This document shows positions 17,745 through 26,178 of a stretch of DNA of 64,000 bases, one piece after another (the first letter of the stretch is position 1; each line of letters begins with the position of its first letter). A program made the translations under genes and the position numbers. The DNA comes from Alphaproteobacteria bacterium. GTDB lineage: Bacteria; Pseudomonadota; Alphaproteobacteria; UBA828. The notes beneath the pieces were generated by a model. That model ran no database searches. It was not told the DNA's origin and was given only the letters and a program-made list of their open reading frames with translations. The DNA lies in assembly GCA_022823305.1 (NCBI GenBank), contig JAJDXK010000150.1, forward strand, positions 1 through 64,000, in the 5' to 3' direction.

Positions 17745-18745
17745 GCGGGCGTCACAGCTTCTTCTGCATCGACGGTCACACCTGCGGCAATCCGGTGCGC
17801 GTGGTGGCGGGCGGCGGGCCGCCGCTCGCCGGCACCACCATGAGCGAGCGGCGCCAGCACTTCATCCGCGACTACGACTGGATCAGGCGGGCGCTCATGT
17901 TCGAGCCGCGCGGCCACGACCTGATGTCCGGCGCGGTGCTCTACCCGCCGCTCTCGGCAGAGTCCGACCTCGCGCTGCTCTTCATCGAGACCACGGGCTG
18001 CCTGCCCATGTGCGGCCACGGCACCATCGGCACCGTGACCATCGCGCTGGAGCACGGGCTCGTCACCCCGCGGAGCGAGGGCGTCGTGAACCTCGACACC
18101 CCGGCGGGCCGCGTGGTGGCGCGCTACCGGCGCGATGGCGCGCGCGTAGACGCCGTCAGCATCACCAACGTGCCGAGCTTCCTGGCGGAGACGGACGTGG
18201 CGGTGGAGTGCCCCGACCTCGGCGCGCTCCGGGTGGACATCGCCTATGGCGGCAACTTCTACGCGATCGTCGATCCGCAGCCGGGCTACGCGGGGCTCGA
18301 GGCGTTCTCGGCGGCCGATCTGCTGGCGATGAGCCCCGGCCTGCGCGAGGCCTGCAACCGGGCGGTGGACTGCGTGCATCCCGACGACCCCTCGATCGCC
18401 GGCGTGAGCCACGTGATGTGGACCGGCGCGCCGCAGGATGCAGGCGCCCACGGGCGCAACGCCGTCTTCTACGGCTCGGGCGCGCTCGACCGCTCCCCCT
18501 GCGGCACCGGCAGCTCGGCGCGCATGGCGCAGTGGGCCGCGAAGGGGAGGCTCGCCCCCGGCAACGCCTTCGTGCACGAGAGCATCATCGGCAGCCTGTT
18601 CCACTGCCGTGTCGAGAGCGCGACGCGCGTGGGCGATCACGATGCGATCGTGCCGAGCATCGAGGGCTGGGCGCATGTGACCGGCCTCAACACCATCTTC
18701 GTGGACGACGCAGACCCCTTCGCCCACGGCTTCCAGGTGACCTGA
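17741..18745 (+). CDS. Proline racemase-family protein, probably 4-hydroxyproline 2-epimerase
   Basis: A 334 aa enzyme with both catalytic cysteines of the two-base mechanism: Cys in CLPMCGHGTIG and Cys in RSPCGTGSSARMA. Retention of the second Cys argues for an epimerase or racemase and against trans-3-hydroxyproline dehydratase, where it is usually Thr. The GTG start overlaps the stop of the preceding oxidoreductase, indicating translational coupling. No hydroxyproline deaminase or oxidase genes are adjacent, so the substrate is inferred from the family only. Confidence 0.88.
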   Translation: MSGRHSFFCIDGHTCGNPVRVVAGGGPPLAGTTMSERRQHFIRDYDWIRRALMFEPRGHDLMSGAVLYPPLSAESDLALLFIETTGCLPMCGHGTIGTVTIALEHGLVTPRSEGVVNLDTPAGRVVARYRRDGARVDAVSITNVPSFLAETDVAVECPDLGALRVDIAYGGNFYAIVDPQPGYAGLEAFSAADLLAMSPGLREACNRAVDCVHPDDPSIAGVSHVMWTGAPQDAGAHGRNAVFYGSGALDRSPCGTGSSARMAQWAAKGRLAPGNAFVHESIIGSLFHCRVESATRVGDHDAIVPSIEGWAHVTGLNTIFVDDADPFAHGFQVT

Positions 18746-18788
18746 GGAGAGAGCCGGCGCCGCGACGCCCGGCCCGGAGAGGAACGAT

Positions 18789-18812
18789 GCCGCCCTAGGG
18801 CCTCTAGGCGGC
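18789..18812. terminator. Candidate bidirectional terminator hairpin
   Basis: The arms GCCGCCCTAG and CTAGGCGGC pair with one bulge around GGCCT between the convergent epimerase and ROK regulator genes. The right arm includes the regulator's TAG stop. There is no U-run. Confidence 0.3.
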
Positions 18813-20030
18813 TCTGGCGCTCAGGCGCGAGAGGTCCAAGGGCCGCTCGATCAGGTACTCGCAGATGGCCATGCCGCAGCCGGCCGAGGAGCCGCCGGCG
18901 GCGACCGTCACGGTGCTGGCCACGACCTCGGCCGGGTTCGACCCCATTCCCTCGGCCACGACCTCGCCCACCGCAGAGACGTAGCGCGGCGACATCGAAA
19001 GGGGGCCTGCGATCCGCACGGTCTCGATCCGGATGAAGCGTGCGAACTGGACGATGACGCGTCCGAGCTCGCGGCCCGCCCTGGCCATGAGCGAGGCCAC
19101 GTCGGGATCATCCGCCCGGTCGCTTTCCACGGCCTCCAGCAGAGCCCGCGCGAGCCTGGCAAGAGGCGTGTGGTCCGGCACCATGGCTTCCCCGTGCAGG
19201 CGCCGGAGGATGCCGAGCCCGCTGGCGAGCTGGTCCAGCGTCGTGGCGGTGCCGTCCTCGCCGACCGCCTCCATGCGGCCGATCCCGCCGGCGGCGACAT
19301 CGCTCCCCTCGACGAGATGCCCGTCCAGGATCACGGCCGCGCCGATCCCCAGTCCACACAGGAGCATCAGCACGTTGCCTCGCCCGCGAGTCTCGCCGAA
19401 GAGCATCTCCTCGCGCGCGACGGCGGACGTGACCGACTGCACCTTCACCGGGAGATCCAGCATATCCGCCAGCCTCGCGCGCAGCGGGAAGGTCCCCCAG
19501 CCGAGATAGGGCGCGCTCACCACGGCGCCCCGCACCGGCTCCACCTGGCCGGCGACCGTCAGCAGGCCGCCGAGCAGGCGGCCGCGGCCGCCCAGGTGCG
19601 TGCCGATCAGGCGGCGGCTCTCCCGCGCCACGCTCCCGACCACGAACTCCGGGTCCTCGACCGTCTCCAGCCCGAGGTCGGTGTGCGCAATGATCCTGTT
19701 CTTGATGTCGGCGAGCGTGACCGTCTGGAAGGTGGGGCCGACGTTGATGCCCAGCACCTGGCCACCCTGCGGGTCGACATCCAGAGGCACGCAGCGGCGG
19801 CCCGGCCCGCTCGGCAATTCGCCGTGCTCTGCCGGCAGCTCCCGCACCAGGCCGGCATCGATCAGCGGGCGCGTGATGCGCGAAATCGTCCCCGCCGTCA
19901 GCCCCGTCGTGCCGGCGATCTCGGTCCGCGACACCGGACCGGACAGCACGATTTCCCGGAGCACGACCTGCTGGTTGCCCCGGCCGGCATCCTTGCGGCT
20001 TCGATGCTCCCACGCCCTGTCCACGCGCAT
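18804..20030 (-). CDS. ROK-family transcriptional regulator
   Basis: A 408 aa NagC/XylR-type regulator. The N-terminal winged helix reads GNQQVVLREIVLSGPVSRTEIAGTT in two steps (about 18-45), followed by the ROK sensor domain. In the sensor the zinc-cluster region reads GGIGRMEAVGEDGTATT: the His and the three cysteines of the ROK cluster are absent. The start at 20030 (MRVDRAW) is preferred over 20072 because the likely promoter (20072-20099) would start transcription downstream of the longer form. It may control nearby amino-sugar or exported-protein genes. Confidence 0.88.
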   Translation of the reverse strand: MRVDRAWEHRSRKDAGRGNQQVVLREIVLSGPVSRTEIAGTTGLTAGTISRITRPLIDAGLVRELPAEHGELPSGPGRRCVPLDVDPQGGQVLGINVGPTFQTVTLADIKNRIIAHTDLGLETVEDPEFVVGSVARESRRLIGTHLGGRGRLLGGLLTVAGQVEPVRGAVVSAPYLGWGTFPLRARLADMLDLPVKVQSVTSAVAREEMLFGETRGRGNVLMLLCGLGIGAAVILDGHLVEGSDVAAGGIGRMEAVGEDGTATTLDQLASGLGILRRLHGEAMVPDHTPLARLARALLEAVESDRADDPDVASLMARAGRELGRVIVQFARFIRIETVRIAGPLSMSPRYVSAVGEVVAEGMGSNPAEVVASTVTVAAGGSSAGCGMAICEYLIERPLDLSRLSARAA

Positions 20031-20071
20031 GGAGTAGCGCCTTCCGCGAATATTCGGTGCGAATGCGAGCA

Positions 20072-20099
20072 AGTATCGTCAACAAAATAATTATGTAAA
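20072..20099 (-). promoter_or_regulatory. Candidate promoter of the ROK regulator
   Basis: Read on the minus strand, TTTACA (complement of 20094-20099) and GATACT (complement of 20072-20077) are separated by 16 bp. This lies in a strikingly AT-rich patch (about 20060-20170). Transcription would begin near 20065. Confidence 0.5.
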
Positions 20100-20144
20100 G
20101 AAATTAATAGATCGACATTTTCTCCCGCGATGCTATTCACTTAT

Positions 20145-20160
20145 TGATATTGCAATATCA
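20145..20160. promoter_or_regulatory. 16-bp perfect palindrome, candidate operator
   Basis: TGATATTGCAATATCA is a perfect dyad in the AT-rich intergenic gap (20031-20348) between the divergent ROK regulator and spondin-domain genes. It lies about 45 bp upstream of the regulator's candidate -35. AT-rich palindromes are typical ROK (NagC/Mlc-like) targets, so autoregulation is plausible. The rest of this 318-bp gap holds no gene. Confidence 0.5.
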
Positions 20161-20348
20161 CATACGATATCAATTCTGCATTCGATCAAGATCCTCGCCG
20201 GGTCATCGGGTTCGGATCCATTCGGCTTGCTGCCCGATACCTGCTCTCCGTTTCGCTTCCCCTGCCGTGCGTTTCGTTGTGACGTGAATTGGTCGATGCT
20301 GGTATGGTCCCGCGCACGATCGAAGCGCTGCCGGGGAGACGAGAAGCG

Positions 20349-21083
20349 ATGAGCAGGCCCGCCGCACGGAAGCGAGGCGTTGCCGCCTGTGCTTGCGCCC
20401 TCCTTGCCGCCGCGCTCGGCCTGGGCGGAACCGCCGTCGCAGGCGCATCGTCCGACATGTCGCTCAGCCCGCAGGCGAGCGATCCGGCCGCCGCCGGGAG
20501 CGCGCAGGCCACCTACGACGTGACCTTCACGGGCACCTGGACCACCGACGTCACGCCCGACGGCATGCCCGACGGCGCGCACTTCTCGCCCCTGATCGGC
20601 GGCGTCCACAACGCGGCCGTGACCTTCCTGCAGGCCGGCGGCACGGCCACGCCGGGCGTCGAGTCCATGGCGGAGCGCGGGCGGACGGCCACGCTCACCA
20701 GGGAAATCGAGGCTGCCGGCGCGAACGCGCTCCGCGTCCTCGTCAAGGAGTCGGGCAGCGGGGCGACGGGTTCGTCGACCTTCGAGTCGGTCACGGTGAC
20801 CACGGATCACCCGCGCATCACCGTGCTCTCGATGATCGCGCCGAGCCCCGACTGGTTCGTCGGCGTCTCGGGCCTTTCCCTGCTCGATGCGGAAGGCGCG
20901 TGGCTGGAGTCGCGCACGGTCGAGCTCTTCCCCTGGGACGCAGGCACGGAGGAGGGCGAGAAGCTCTCGTTCGACAACGACGCGACCGTGCCGCAGGGCA
21001 CCATCACCAGCCTGCGGGGTGTGGGCGTGTTCTCCGACGCGCCGATCGCGACGTTGACCTTCACCCGGCATCCGGCCGAATAG
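20349..21083 (+). CDS. Exported spondin-domain protein
   Basis: A 244 aa protein: signal peptide at about 1-32 (basic start, Ala/Leu core), then a single Spondin_N-like domain. The domain blocks are visible as YDVTFTGTWTTDVTPDG, HFSPLIGGVHN, and SPDWFVGVSGLSLLD. Spondin_N is best known from animal extracellular matrix proteins; bacterial versions are exported and uncharacterised. The ATG follows GGGGAGACGAGAAGCG. It is divergent from the ROK regulator and 39 bp upstream of a second exported small protein. Confidence 0.87.
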   Translation: MSRPAARKRGVAACACALLAAALGLGGTAVAGASSDMSLSPQASDPAAAGSAQATYDVTFTGTWTTDVTPDGMPDGAHFSPLIGGVHNAAVTFLQAGGTATPGVESMAERGRTATLTREIEAAGANALRVLVKESGSGATGSSTFESVTVTTDHPRITVLSMIAPSPDWFVGVSGLSLLDAEGAWLESRTVELFPWDAGTEEGEKLSFDNDATVPQGTITSLRGVGVFSDAPIATLTFTRHPAE

Positions 21084-21122
21084 CGGCTGCATGGCCGTCG
21101 CCATGCCGTGCGGGGGCGCTTC

Positions 21123-21509
21123 ATGAGGCGGACCGTATCGAGGCTCCCGGCCCTGCTGCTCGTCATCGCGCTGGCGGGCGGGTTGCTGGCACAGGGTCCG
21201 CGCGCGGCGGCCGAGGAGTACAGCGACGCTGCGCTCGAGGCCTTTGCAACCGCCGCCATCGAGGTCAGCCGGGTGATCGAGGTGTGGCGCCCGCGTATCG
21301 AAGGCGAGACCGACAAGGACGCGCAGAGGGATCTCCTGGAGGACGCGAATGCCGCCGTTGCACGCGCGATCGAGGAGACCGAGGGCATCAGCGCCGAGGA
21401 GTTTCAGGCGATCTACGACGAGGCGCGCGAGGACGAGGCGCTGCGCAGGCGCATCGACGCAATTATCGCCGCCCTGCTTCAGCGTCCGAGGGTCCCCCGG
21501 GCCGAGTGA
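21123..21509 (+). CDS. Exported DUF4168-like protein
   Basis: A 128 aa protein with a signal peptide (about 1-27, ending near AAAEE) and a helical, Glu/Ala-rich mature part of about 100 residues ending FQAIYDEAREDEALRRRI. Pattern and length resemble DUF4168, whose function is unknown. The ATG at 21123 has GGGGGCG upstream; a GTG at 21108 is an alternative. It lies between the spondin-domain gene and an enolase-superfamily gene, and could share the spondin transcript. Confidence 0.75.
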   Translation: MRRTVSRLPALLLVIALAGGLLAQGPRAAAEEYSDAALEAFATAAIEVSRVIEVWRPRIEGETDKDAQRDLLEDANAAVARAIEETEGISAEEFQAIYDEAREDEALRRRIDAIIAALLQRPRVPRAE

Positions 21510-21534
21510 CCATCCACCACGAAGACAGTCGCCG

Positions 21535-22701
21535 ATGAAGATCAGATCGATCGCCGCGCGCTGGGCGCACGTGCCGATCCCCAGGGCGCAGCAGCACAGG
21601 AGCGACCTCGGCGTCGCCGACCACTTCGACGCCACCATCGTGCGCGTCGAGACCGAGTGCGGGCTGGTGGGCTGGGGCGAGGCCAAGGCCTCGGTCGGCA
21701 GCATGGGCAACAACGCGGCGCTGGCGGCCCTCGTCAACCGCGACCTCGGCCCGGCGCTGATCGGCGAGGACCCGCGCGACCCGCGCCGGCTGTGGGAGAT
21801 CGGCTACAACGGCGGCCGCACCCACTATGCGCTCTCCCGAGGCCGCGGCTTCCCGGTGCTGGACCGGCGCGGCAGCCGGATCAGCGCCATCGGCGCGATC
21901 GACATGGCCTGCTGGGACATCCTCGGCCGCTCCCTCGATGTCCCGGTGTGGCGGCTGCTCGGCGGCAAGTGCCGGGACTCGCTCCCGGCCTACGCCTCCG
22001 GCGGCTGGGCGCCGGCGGAGAGCATCGGCGAGCAGCTCGAAGGCTATATCGCGCGCGGCGGCTTTCGCGCGGTGAAGATGCGCGTCGGCGCCGGCGACGG
22101 CGCGCTCGCGACCTCGGTCCGCCGCGTCCGCGCGGCGCGGGCGCACCTGGGCCCGGACGTCGACATCATGGTGGACGCCCACGGCACCTATGCGGTCAAG
22201 GAGGCGCTCCGCTTCGCGCGCCAGGTGGAGGAGTGCGACCTCGCCTGGTTCGAGGAGCCGGTGAACGCGGACGACAAGGCCGGCATGGGCACCGTGCGGG
22301 CCGCGACCGACATCCCGATCACCGCCGGCGAGAGCGAGTTCACCCGCTTCGACTTCCGCGACCTTGTCGAACATCGCGCGGTGGACTACTTCCAGCCCGA
22401 CCTCGCGATCGCGGGCGGCATCACCGAGGCCATGCGCATCGCGGCGCTGGCCGAGAGCCACGGCATCAAGCTCGCCCCTCACCTCTGGGGCGGCGCGCTC
22501 AACTTCGCCGCCGGCCTCCAGGTCATGGCAGCCTCGCCGGCGGCGGTCATCGCGGAGTATTCCCTCGGCGCCAACCCCCTGCTGCACGAGCTCGCCGAGG
22601 AAGAGTTCGCGGTGGTCGATGGCATGATCGCCATCCCCGACCGCCCCGGCCTCGGCGTGACCATCGACGAGGACTTCCTCGCCGCGCACACGGCCGATTA
22701 G
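21535..22701 (+). CDS. Mandelate racemase/muconate lactonizing enzyme-family protein
   Basis: Enolase-superfamily enzyme of 388 aa. The barrel shows Lys181 and Arg183 in AVKMRVG, metal ligands Asp214 (MVDAHGTY), Glu240/241 (WFEEP) and Glu266 (TAGESEF), and His316 in LAPHLWGG. This set fits acid-sugar dehydratases or racemases of the mandelate racemase group; the exact substrate is unclear. It is followed at 25 bp by a carboxymuconolactone decarboxylase-like gene and then a beta-hydroxyacid dehydrogenase, so a carboxylic- or sugar-acid pathway is likely. Confidence 0.9.
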   Translation: MKIRSIAARWAHVPIPRAQQHRSDLGVADHFDATIVRVETECGLVGWGEAKASVGSMGNNAALAALVNRDLGPALIGEDPRDPRRLWEIGYNGGRTHYALSRGRGFPVLDRRGSRISAIGAIDMACWDILGRSLDVPVWRLLGGKCRDSLPAYASGGWAPAESIGEQLEGYIARGGFRAVKMRVGAGDGALATSVRRVRAARAHLGPDVDIMVDAHGTYAVKEALRFARQVEECDLAWFEEPVNADDKAGMGTVRAATDIPITAGESEFTRFDFRDLVEHRAVDYFQPDLAIAGGITEAMRIAALAESHGIKLAPHLWGGALNFAAGLQVMAASPAAVIAEYSLGANPLLHELAEEEFAVVDGMIAIPDRPGLGVTIDEDFLAAHTAD

Positions 22702-22726
22702 GCCCCCACCCAGGAGAATTTTCGCC

Positions 22727-23116
22727 ATGCCCAACGAGATGTACGAGAAAGGCCTCCAGATCCGGCGCGAGGTGCTCGGCTCGGAATACGTCGACCGCGC
22801 CATCGGCAGCGCCGACGACTTCAACAAGGAGTTCCAGGAGATCCTCACCGAGTACTGCTGGGGCGCGGTGTGGGGCCGGCCGGGGCTGAGCCGCAAGCAG
22901 CGCAGCCTCAACAACATCTGCATGCTGTCGGCGCTGGGCCGCAACCACGAGCTGGAGCTGCATCTCAAGGGTGCGCTCACCAACGGCGTCAGCGTGGACG
23001 AGATCAAGGAGACGCTGATCCAGGTGGCCGTCTACTGCGGCGCGCCGGCGGCGGTGGAAGGGTTCCGCATCGCCCGCCGCGTGCTCGAGGAGCGCGGCAA
23101 GGCGGAGGCCGGCTGA
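22727..23116 (+). CDS. Carboxymuconolactone decarboxylase-family protein
   Basis: A 129 aa, AhpD-fold protein resembling PcaC: the block CWGAVWGRPGLSRKQRSLNNICML (in two parts) and GCALTNGVS-type sequence match gamma-carboxymuconolactone decarboxylases, where a conserved Trp-Gly segment lines the active site. No protocatechuate genes are nearby, so the substrate is probably another lactone or beta-keto acid. Its TGA overlaps the next ATG by 1 nt. AGGAGAATTTTCGCC precedes the ATG. Confidence 0.88.
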   Translation: MPNEMYEKGLQIRREVLGSEYVDRAIGSADDFNKEFQEILTEYCWGAVWGRPGLSRKQRSLNNICMLSALGRNHELELHLKGALTNGVSVDEIKETLIQVAVYCGAPAAVEGFRIARRVLEERGKAEAG

Positions 23117-23976
23117 TGCCGACGCTCGGCTTCATCGGCCTCGGCAACATGGGCGGTCCCATGGCCTGCAACCTGGCCGCCGCCGGCCACGAGGTGGTGT
23201 GCCATGACGCCGCCGGCACGGAGGCGCTGGCGCCGCCGGGTGCGCCATGCGCCGATTCCGTCGCCGACGTGGCGCGGCGCGCGCGCATCGTCTTCCTCTG
23301 CCTGCCCGACGGGCCGGTGGTGCTGCAGGTGGCGCGCGAGATCGCCGCGACCCCGGAGCGCGCGGCCGAGATCGTGGTGGACAGCACCACCTGCGGCATC
23401 GGCGACGCCCGCGCGGCCCACGACCTGCTGGCAGAGGCGGGCATCCGCTATGCCGATGCGCCGGTGAGCGGCGGCACCGCGGGCTCGAAGGCCGGCACCC
23501 TCGCCATGATGGTGGCGGCGCCGGCGGACCTCTTCGCCGAGATCGAGCCCTACGTCCGCCCCATGGCGAAGAACGCCCGCCACGTCGGCACCGAGGCCGG
23601 CCAGGGCATGGCGATGAAGCTGCTGAACAACTTCCTCTCGGCCACGGCAATGGCCGCAACCAGCGAGGCGGTCGCCTTCGGCGTCTCCCAGGGCCTCGAC
23701 ATGACGACGATCCTGGAGACGGTCAACGTGTCGACCGGCCGCAACACCGCGACCGAGGACAAGTTTCCCCGGCGCATCGCCACCGGCGCCTTCGATGCCG
23801 GCTTCGCCACCCGCCTCATGGCCAAGGACATCCGCCTCTACGAGGCGTGCGTGGAGAGCGCCGGCGCGCCCCGCCGCCTCGCCAGCCTGCTGCGCGGCAT
23901 CTGGGACGGGATGGAGGCCGCGCGCCCGGACTCCGACTTCACCGAGATCTACCCGCACATCCGCGACGGGCGCTAG
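23116..23976 (+). CDS. 3-hydroxyisobutyrate dehydrogenase-like NAD(P)-dependent oxidoreductase
   Basis: A beta-hydroxyacid dehydrogenase of 286 aa. Cofactor motif GFIGLGNMGGPMA at the N-terminus, substrate-binding DAPVSGGTAGSKAGTL, and catalytic Lys in GQGMAMKLLNNFL. Family members oxidise 3-hydroxyisobutyrate, tartronate semialdehyde, or L-threonate; the operon context (enolase superfamily plus decarboxylase-like) argues for a sugar- or hydroxy-acid route rather than valine. Its TAG stop (23974-23976) is the CTAG at the start of repeat copy C. Confidence 0.88.
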   Translation: MPTLGFIGLGNMGGPMACNLAAAGHEVVCHDAAGTEALAPPGAPCADSVADVARRARIVFLCLPDGPVVLQVAREIAATPERAAEIVVDSTTCGIGDARAAHDLLAEAGIRYADAPVSGGTAGSKAGTLAMMVAAPADLFAEIEPYVRPMAKNARHVGTEAGQGMAMKLLNNFLSATAMAATSEAVAFGVSQGLDMTTILETVNVSTGRNTATEDKFPRRIATGAFDAGFATRLMAKDIRLYEACVESAGAPRRLASLLRGIWDGMEAARPDSDFTEIYPHIRDGR

Positions 23977-24126
23977 CTGGAGCGCGTCCGTCTTTGACGG
24001 ACGTGCGACAGGCCGCGACTGCGGCCCGCCGCTTATGCGGCGCGCCCGCGCAGGCGCCGGCCGTAGGCCGGCTGCCGTGAGCGACAAATAGCCAAGGCGT
24101 TTCCATGTGAAACGGATACGCCCCAG
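23973..24126 (+). repeat. Intergenic multi-hairpin repeat, copy C (internal deletion)
   Basis: Same unit as copy A, but about 30 bp between the CGCCCGC and GGCGCCGG blocks (the CGCGCG hairpin) is deleted. The first hairpin has one mismatch (GACGGACGTGC). The left CTAG contains the stop of the upstream dehydrogenase; the right end reads CCCCAG instead of CCCTAG. Confidence 0.88.
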
Positions 24127-24176
24127 CGCGGCGCGCGGCTTGCCGCCTGCCGCGGGCGGGATTAGCCTCAAGCCCC

Positions 24177-24470
24177 ATGGAAGGCGGGGTACCGACCCAC
24201 TACGTGGTGGTCGAGGGGCTGAACGGCGAGGAGTCGACGTGGCGCGTCGTCCGCGCCGAGGAGCCCACGCAGGGGCGACGGCTCTACGCCTTCGTCGGCA
24301 CCTGTCAAACGCGCCGTGCGGCGCTCTCCCTTGCCCGCGCCCTCAACGAGAAGCGCGCCGTCGACGAGACGACGCTGAGGCACGCTGCGCGCAGGCACGA
24401 CGTGCTGACGCCGGAGCGCATGCAACTCCCCGCAGGCCCCGACCCCTACCGGCTCCGGCCCTCCTGCTGA
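24177..24470 (+). CDS. Small hypothetical protein
   Basis: A 97 aa soluble, Arg-rich protein with no recognised family. It contains the segments THYVVVEGLNGEESTWRVVR and LYAFVGTCQTRRAALSLAR. Conventional codon use and position between two repeat copies support a real gene. A -10-like GATTAG at 24160-24165 would leave only a very short leader, so the start is uncertain. Confidence 0.55.
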   Translation: MEGGVPTHYVVVEGLNGEESTWRVVRAEEPTQGRRLYAFVGTCQTRRAALSLARALNEKRAVDETTLRHAARRHDVLTPERMQLPAGPDPYRLRPSC

Positions 24471-24484
24471 GACGGGCCGCCCTT

Positions 24485-24659
24485 GGAGCGCGTCCGTCTT
24501 TGACGGGCTCGCGACGGGCCGCGACTGCGGCCCGCCGCTTATGCGGCGCGCCCGCATTGTGCGCTCCGCGCGCGTCCCGCGCGACGGCGCCGGCCGCAGG
24601 CCGGCTGCCGTGAGCGATAATTGGCCAGAGCGTTTCCGTGCGAAACGGAAACGCTCTAA
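24485..24659 (+). repeat. Intergenic multi-hairpin repeat, copy D (variant terminal stem)
   Basis: Full-length unit. The terminal hairpin is a perfect 13-bp stem, AGAGCGTTTCCGT / ACGGAAACGCTCT, differing from the other copies on both arms. The first hairpin, in contrast, is partly broken (GACGGGCTCGC). On the right, the complement of CTA at 24656-24658 is the TAG stop of the isochorismatase-family gene. It fills a convergent gap and could act as a bidirectional terminator. Confidence 0.9.
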
Positions 24660-25291
24660 TCGTTGCGCTTCCTGATCTCGCCGAGGTAGTCGAGCACGCG
24701 TTCGGACGAGACGATGTCGGCGTAGCGGCGGCCGACGTCGCGCAGGTTGTCCCGGTGCGGCCTCTCGTCCGCGTCGCCGACGCAGTCCTCCGGCACCATG
24801 GTGCGGTAGCCGTGGGAGAAGGAGTCGATGACCGAGGCGCGGATGCAGCCGCTGGTCATGCAGCCCATGACGATGGTCGTGTCCACGCCGTGCTTGGTGA
24901 GGAAGGCGGTCACCGGCGTCTGGAAGAAGATCGAGGGCCCCGACTTGCGCAGGATGTAGTCGTAGCCGGGATCGGAGGTGCGGGGCTCCATCTCGGCGCA
25001 GGCGTCGCCCTCGAAAAAGGATTCGCGTACCGGCGCGATCTTCCAGTAGGGCATGTCGCGCGCGGAGTGGTAGGCGGTGTAGCAGTTCGCCACCGGCACC
25101 CGCGCCGCCCGCGCCGCCTCCAGCACCCGGGCGGTGTTGTCGACCGCGCGGTGCACCAGCGCACAGCCGCCGAGCGGGAAGCGCGGCTGGGTGAAGCCGG
25201 TCTGGAAGTCGACCACGAGGATGCCCGGCCGCTCGCCGAAGCCGATCTCCATCGCGCCGTAACCGATGTCCCGATAGGTGTCGTCGCTCAT
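24656..25291 (-). CDS. Isochorismatase-fold amidohydrolase (N-carbamoylsarcosine amidase-like)
   Basis: A 211 aa cysteine hydrolase. The catalytic triad is complete: Asp28 (VVDFQ), Lys116 (RKSGPS) and Cys149 (TSGCIRAS). The N-terminal block IGFGERPGILVVDFQTGFT followed by PLGG is typical of the branch holding N-carbamoylsarcosine amidase and maleamate amidohydrolase. Because a clear creatinase lies at 50163-51374, a role in the creatinine route is conceivable, but the genes are 25 kb apart. Its stop lies in repeat copy D. Confidence 0.88.
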   Translation of the reverse strand: MSDDTYRDIGYGAMEIGFGERPGILVVDFQTGFTQPRFPLGGCALVHRAVDNTARVLEAARAARVPVANCYTAYHSARDMPYWKIAPVRESFFEGDACAEMEPRTSDPGYDYILRKSGPSIFFQTPVTAFLTKHGVDTTIVMGCMTSGCIRASVIDSFSHGYRTMVPEDCVGDADERPHRDNLRDVGRRYADIVSSERVLDYLGEIRKRND

Positions 25292-25328
25292 CGCATCCCC
25301 CCTTGCCGCCGTGCGCCGCGCCGCCCGC

Positions 25329-26126
25329 TCAGACGAGCAGGCCCGGACCGATGCCCCAGGGCGCGAGCCAGCCGAGCCCTTCCGCCGTGCCGCCCCTCGG
25401 CCGGTACTCGCAGCCGATCCAGCCGTCGTACCCCGCCTCGTCCAGCATGTCGAAGAGGTAGGGGTAGTTGATCTCGCCCACGTCGGGCTCGTGGCGGCCG
25501 GGGACGCCGGAGACCTGGATGTGGGCGATGATGTCGCGGTGCTCCGCGAAGCCCGCAGTCAGGCTGCCCTCCATGATCTGGCGGTGATAGAAGTCGTACT
25601 GCAGCAGCAGGTTGGCGCTGCCGACCGTCTCGATCACGCGGCGCGCATGGCCGGCGGTGGACAGCAGGTAGCCCGGATTGTCTCTGGTGTTGAGCGGCTC
25701 GATCAGGGCGCGGATGCCCTCGCGCCCGAAGGCGTCGGCCGCATGGGCGAGGTTCGCGACGTAGGTGTCCTCGCAAGCGCGCGGGTCGGCACCCTCCGGC
25801 ACGATGGCGGCCAACACGTGAATCTGGCGGCAGCCGAGCGCATCGGCATAGCGCAGCGCGTCGTCGACCGAGCGGCGGAAGTCGTCCTCCCTGCGCGGCA
25901 GGGCGGTGATGCCGCGCTCGCCCGCCTCCCAGTCCCCCGGCGAGAGGTTGAAGAGCGCCTGGGAGAGCCCGTTGTCCTCCAGCCGCGCCGCGAGCGCCGC
26001 CGGCTCGTGGCCATAGGGAAAGAGATACTCGACCGCCTGGAAGCCCGCGCGCCGCGCCGCCTCGAAGCGGTCGAGGAAGTCGTGCTCGTGGAACATGAAG
26101 CTGAGGTTGGCGGCGAACTTCGGCAT
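25329..26126 (-). CDS. hyi: Hydroxypyruvate isomerase-family protein
   Basis: A 265 aa TIM-barrel sugar-phosphate-isomerase-like enzyme. The opening PKFAANLSFMFHE, FDAVEYLFPY-like block (FQAVEYLFPYG), and LIEPLNTRDNPGYLL followed by LQYDFYHRQIMEG are diagnostic of the Hyi/OtnI group, interconverting hydroxypyruvate and tartronate semialdehyde or related ketoses. The ATG follows GGAGGAACC, an excellent ribosome binding site. It lies 37 bp upstream of the isochorismatase-fold gene; glyoxylate carboligase is not seen nearby, so the physiological substrate is open. Confidence 0.88.
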   Translation of the reverse strand: MPKFAANLSFMFHEHDFLDRFEAARRAGFQAVEYLFPYGHEPAALAARLEDNGLSQALFNLSPGDWEAGERGITALPRREDDFRRSVDDALRYADALGCRQIHVLAAIVPEGADPRACEDTYVANLAHAADAFGREGIRALIEPLNTRDNPGYLLSTAGHARRVIETVGSANLLLQYDFYHRQIMEGSLTAGFAEHRDIIAHIQVSGVPGRHEPDVGEINYPYLFDMLDEAGYDGWIGCEYRPRGGTAEGLGWLAPWGIGPGLLV

Positions 26127-26178
26127 GGTTCCTCCGGCGCCCGGCCGTTCCCGTCGCCGGCCCCGACGCGGGAATGCG

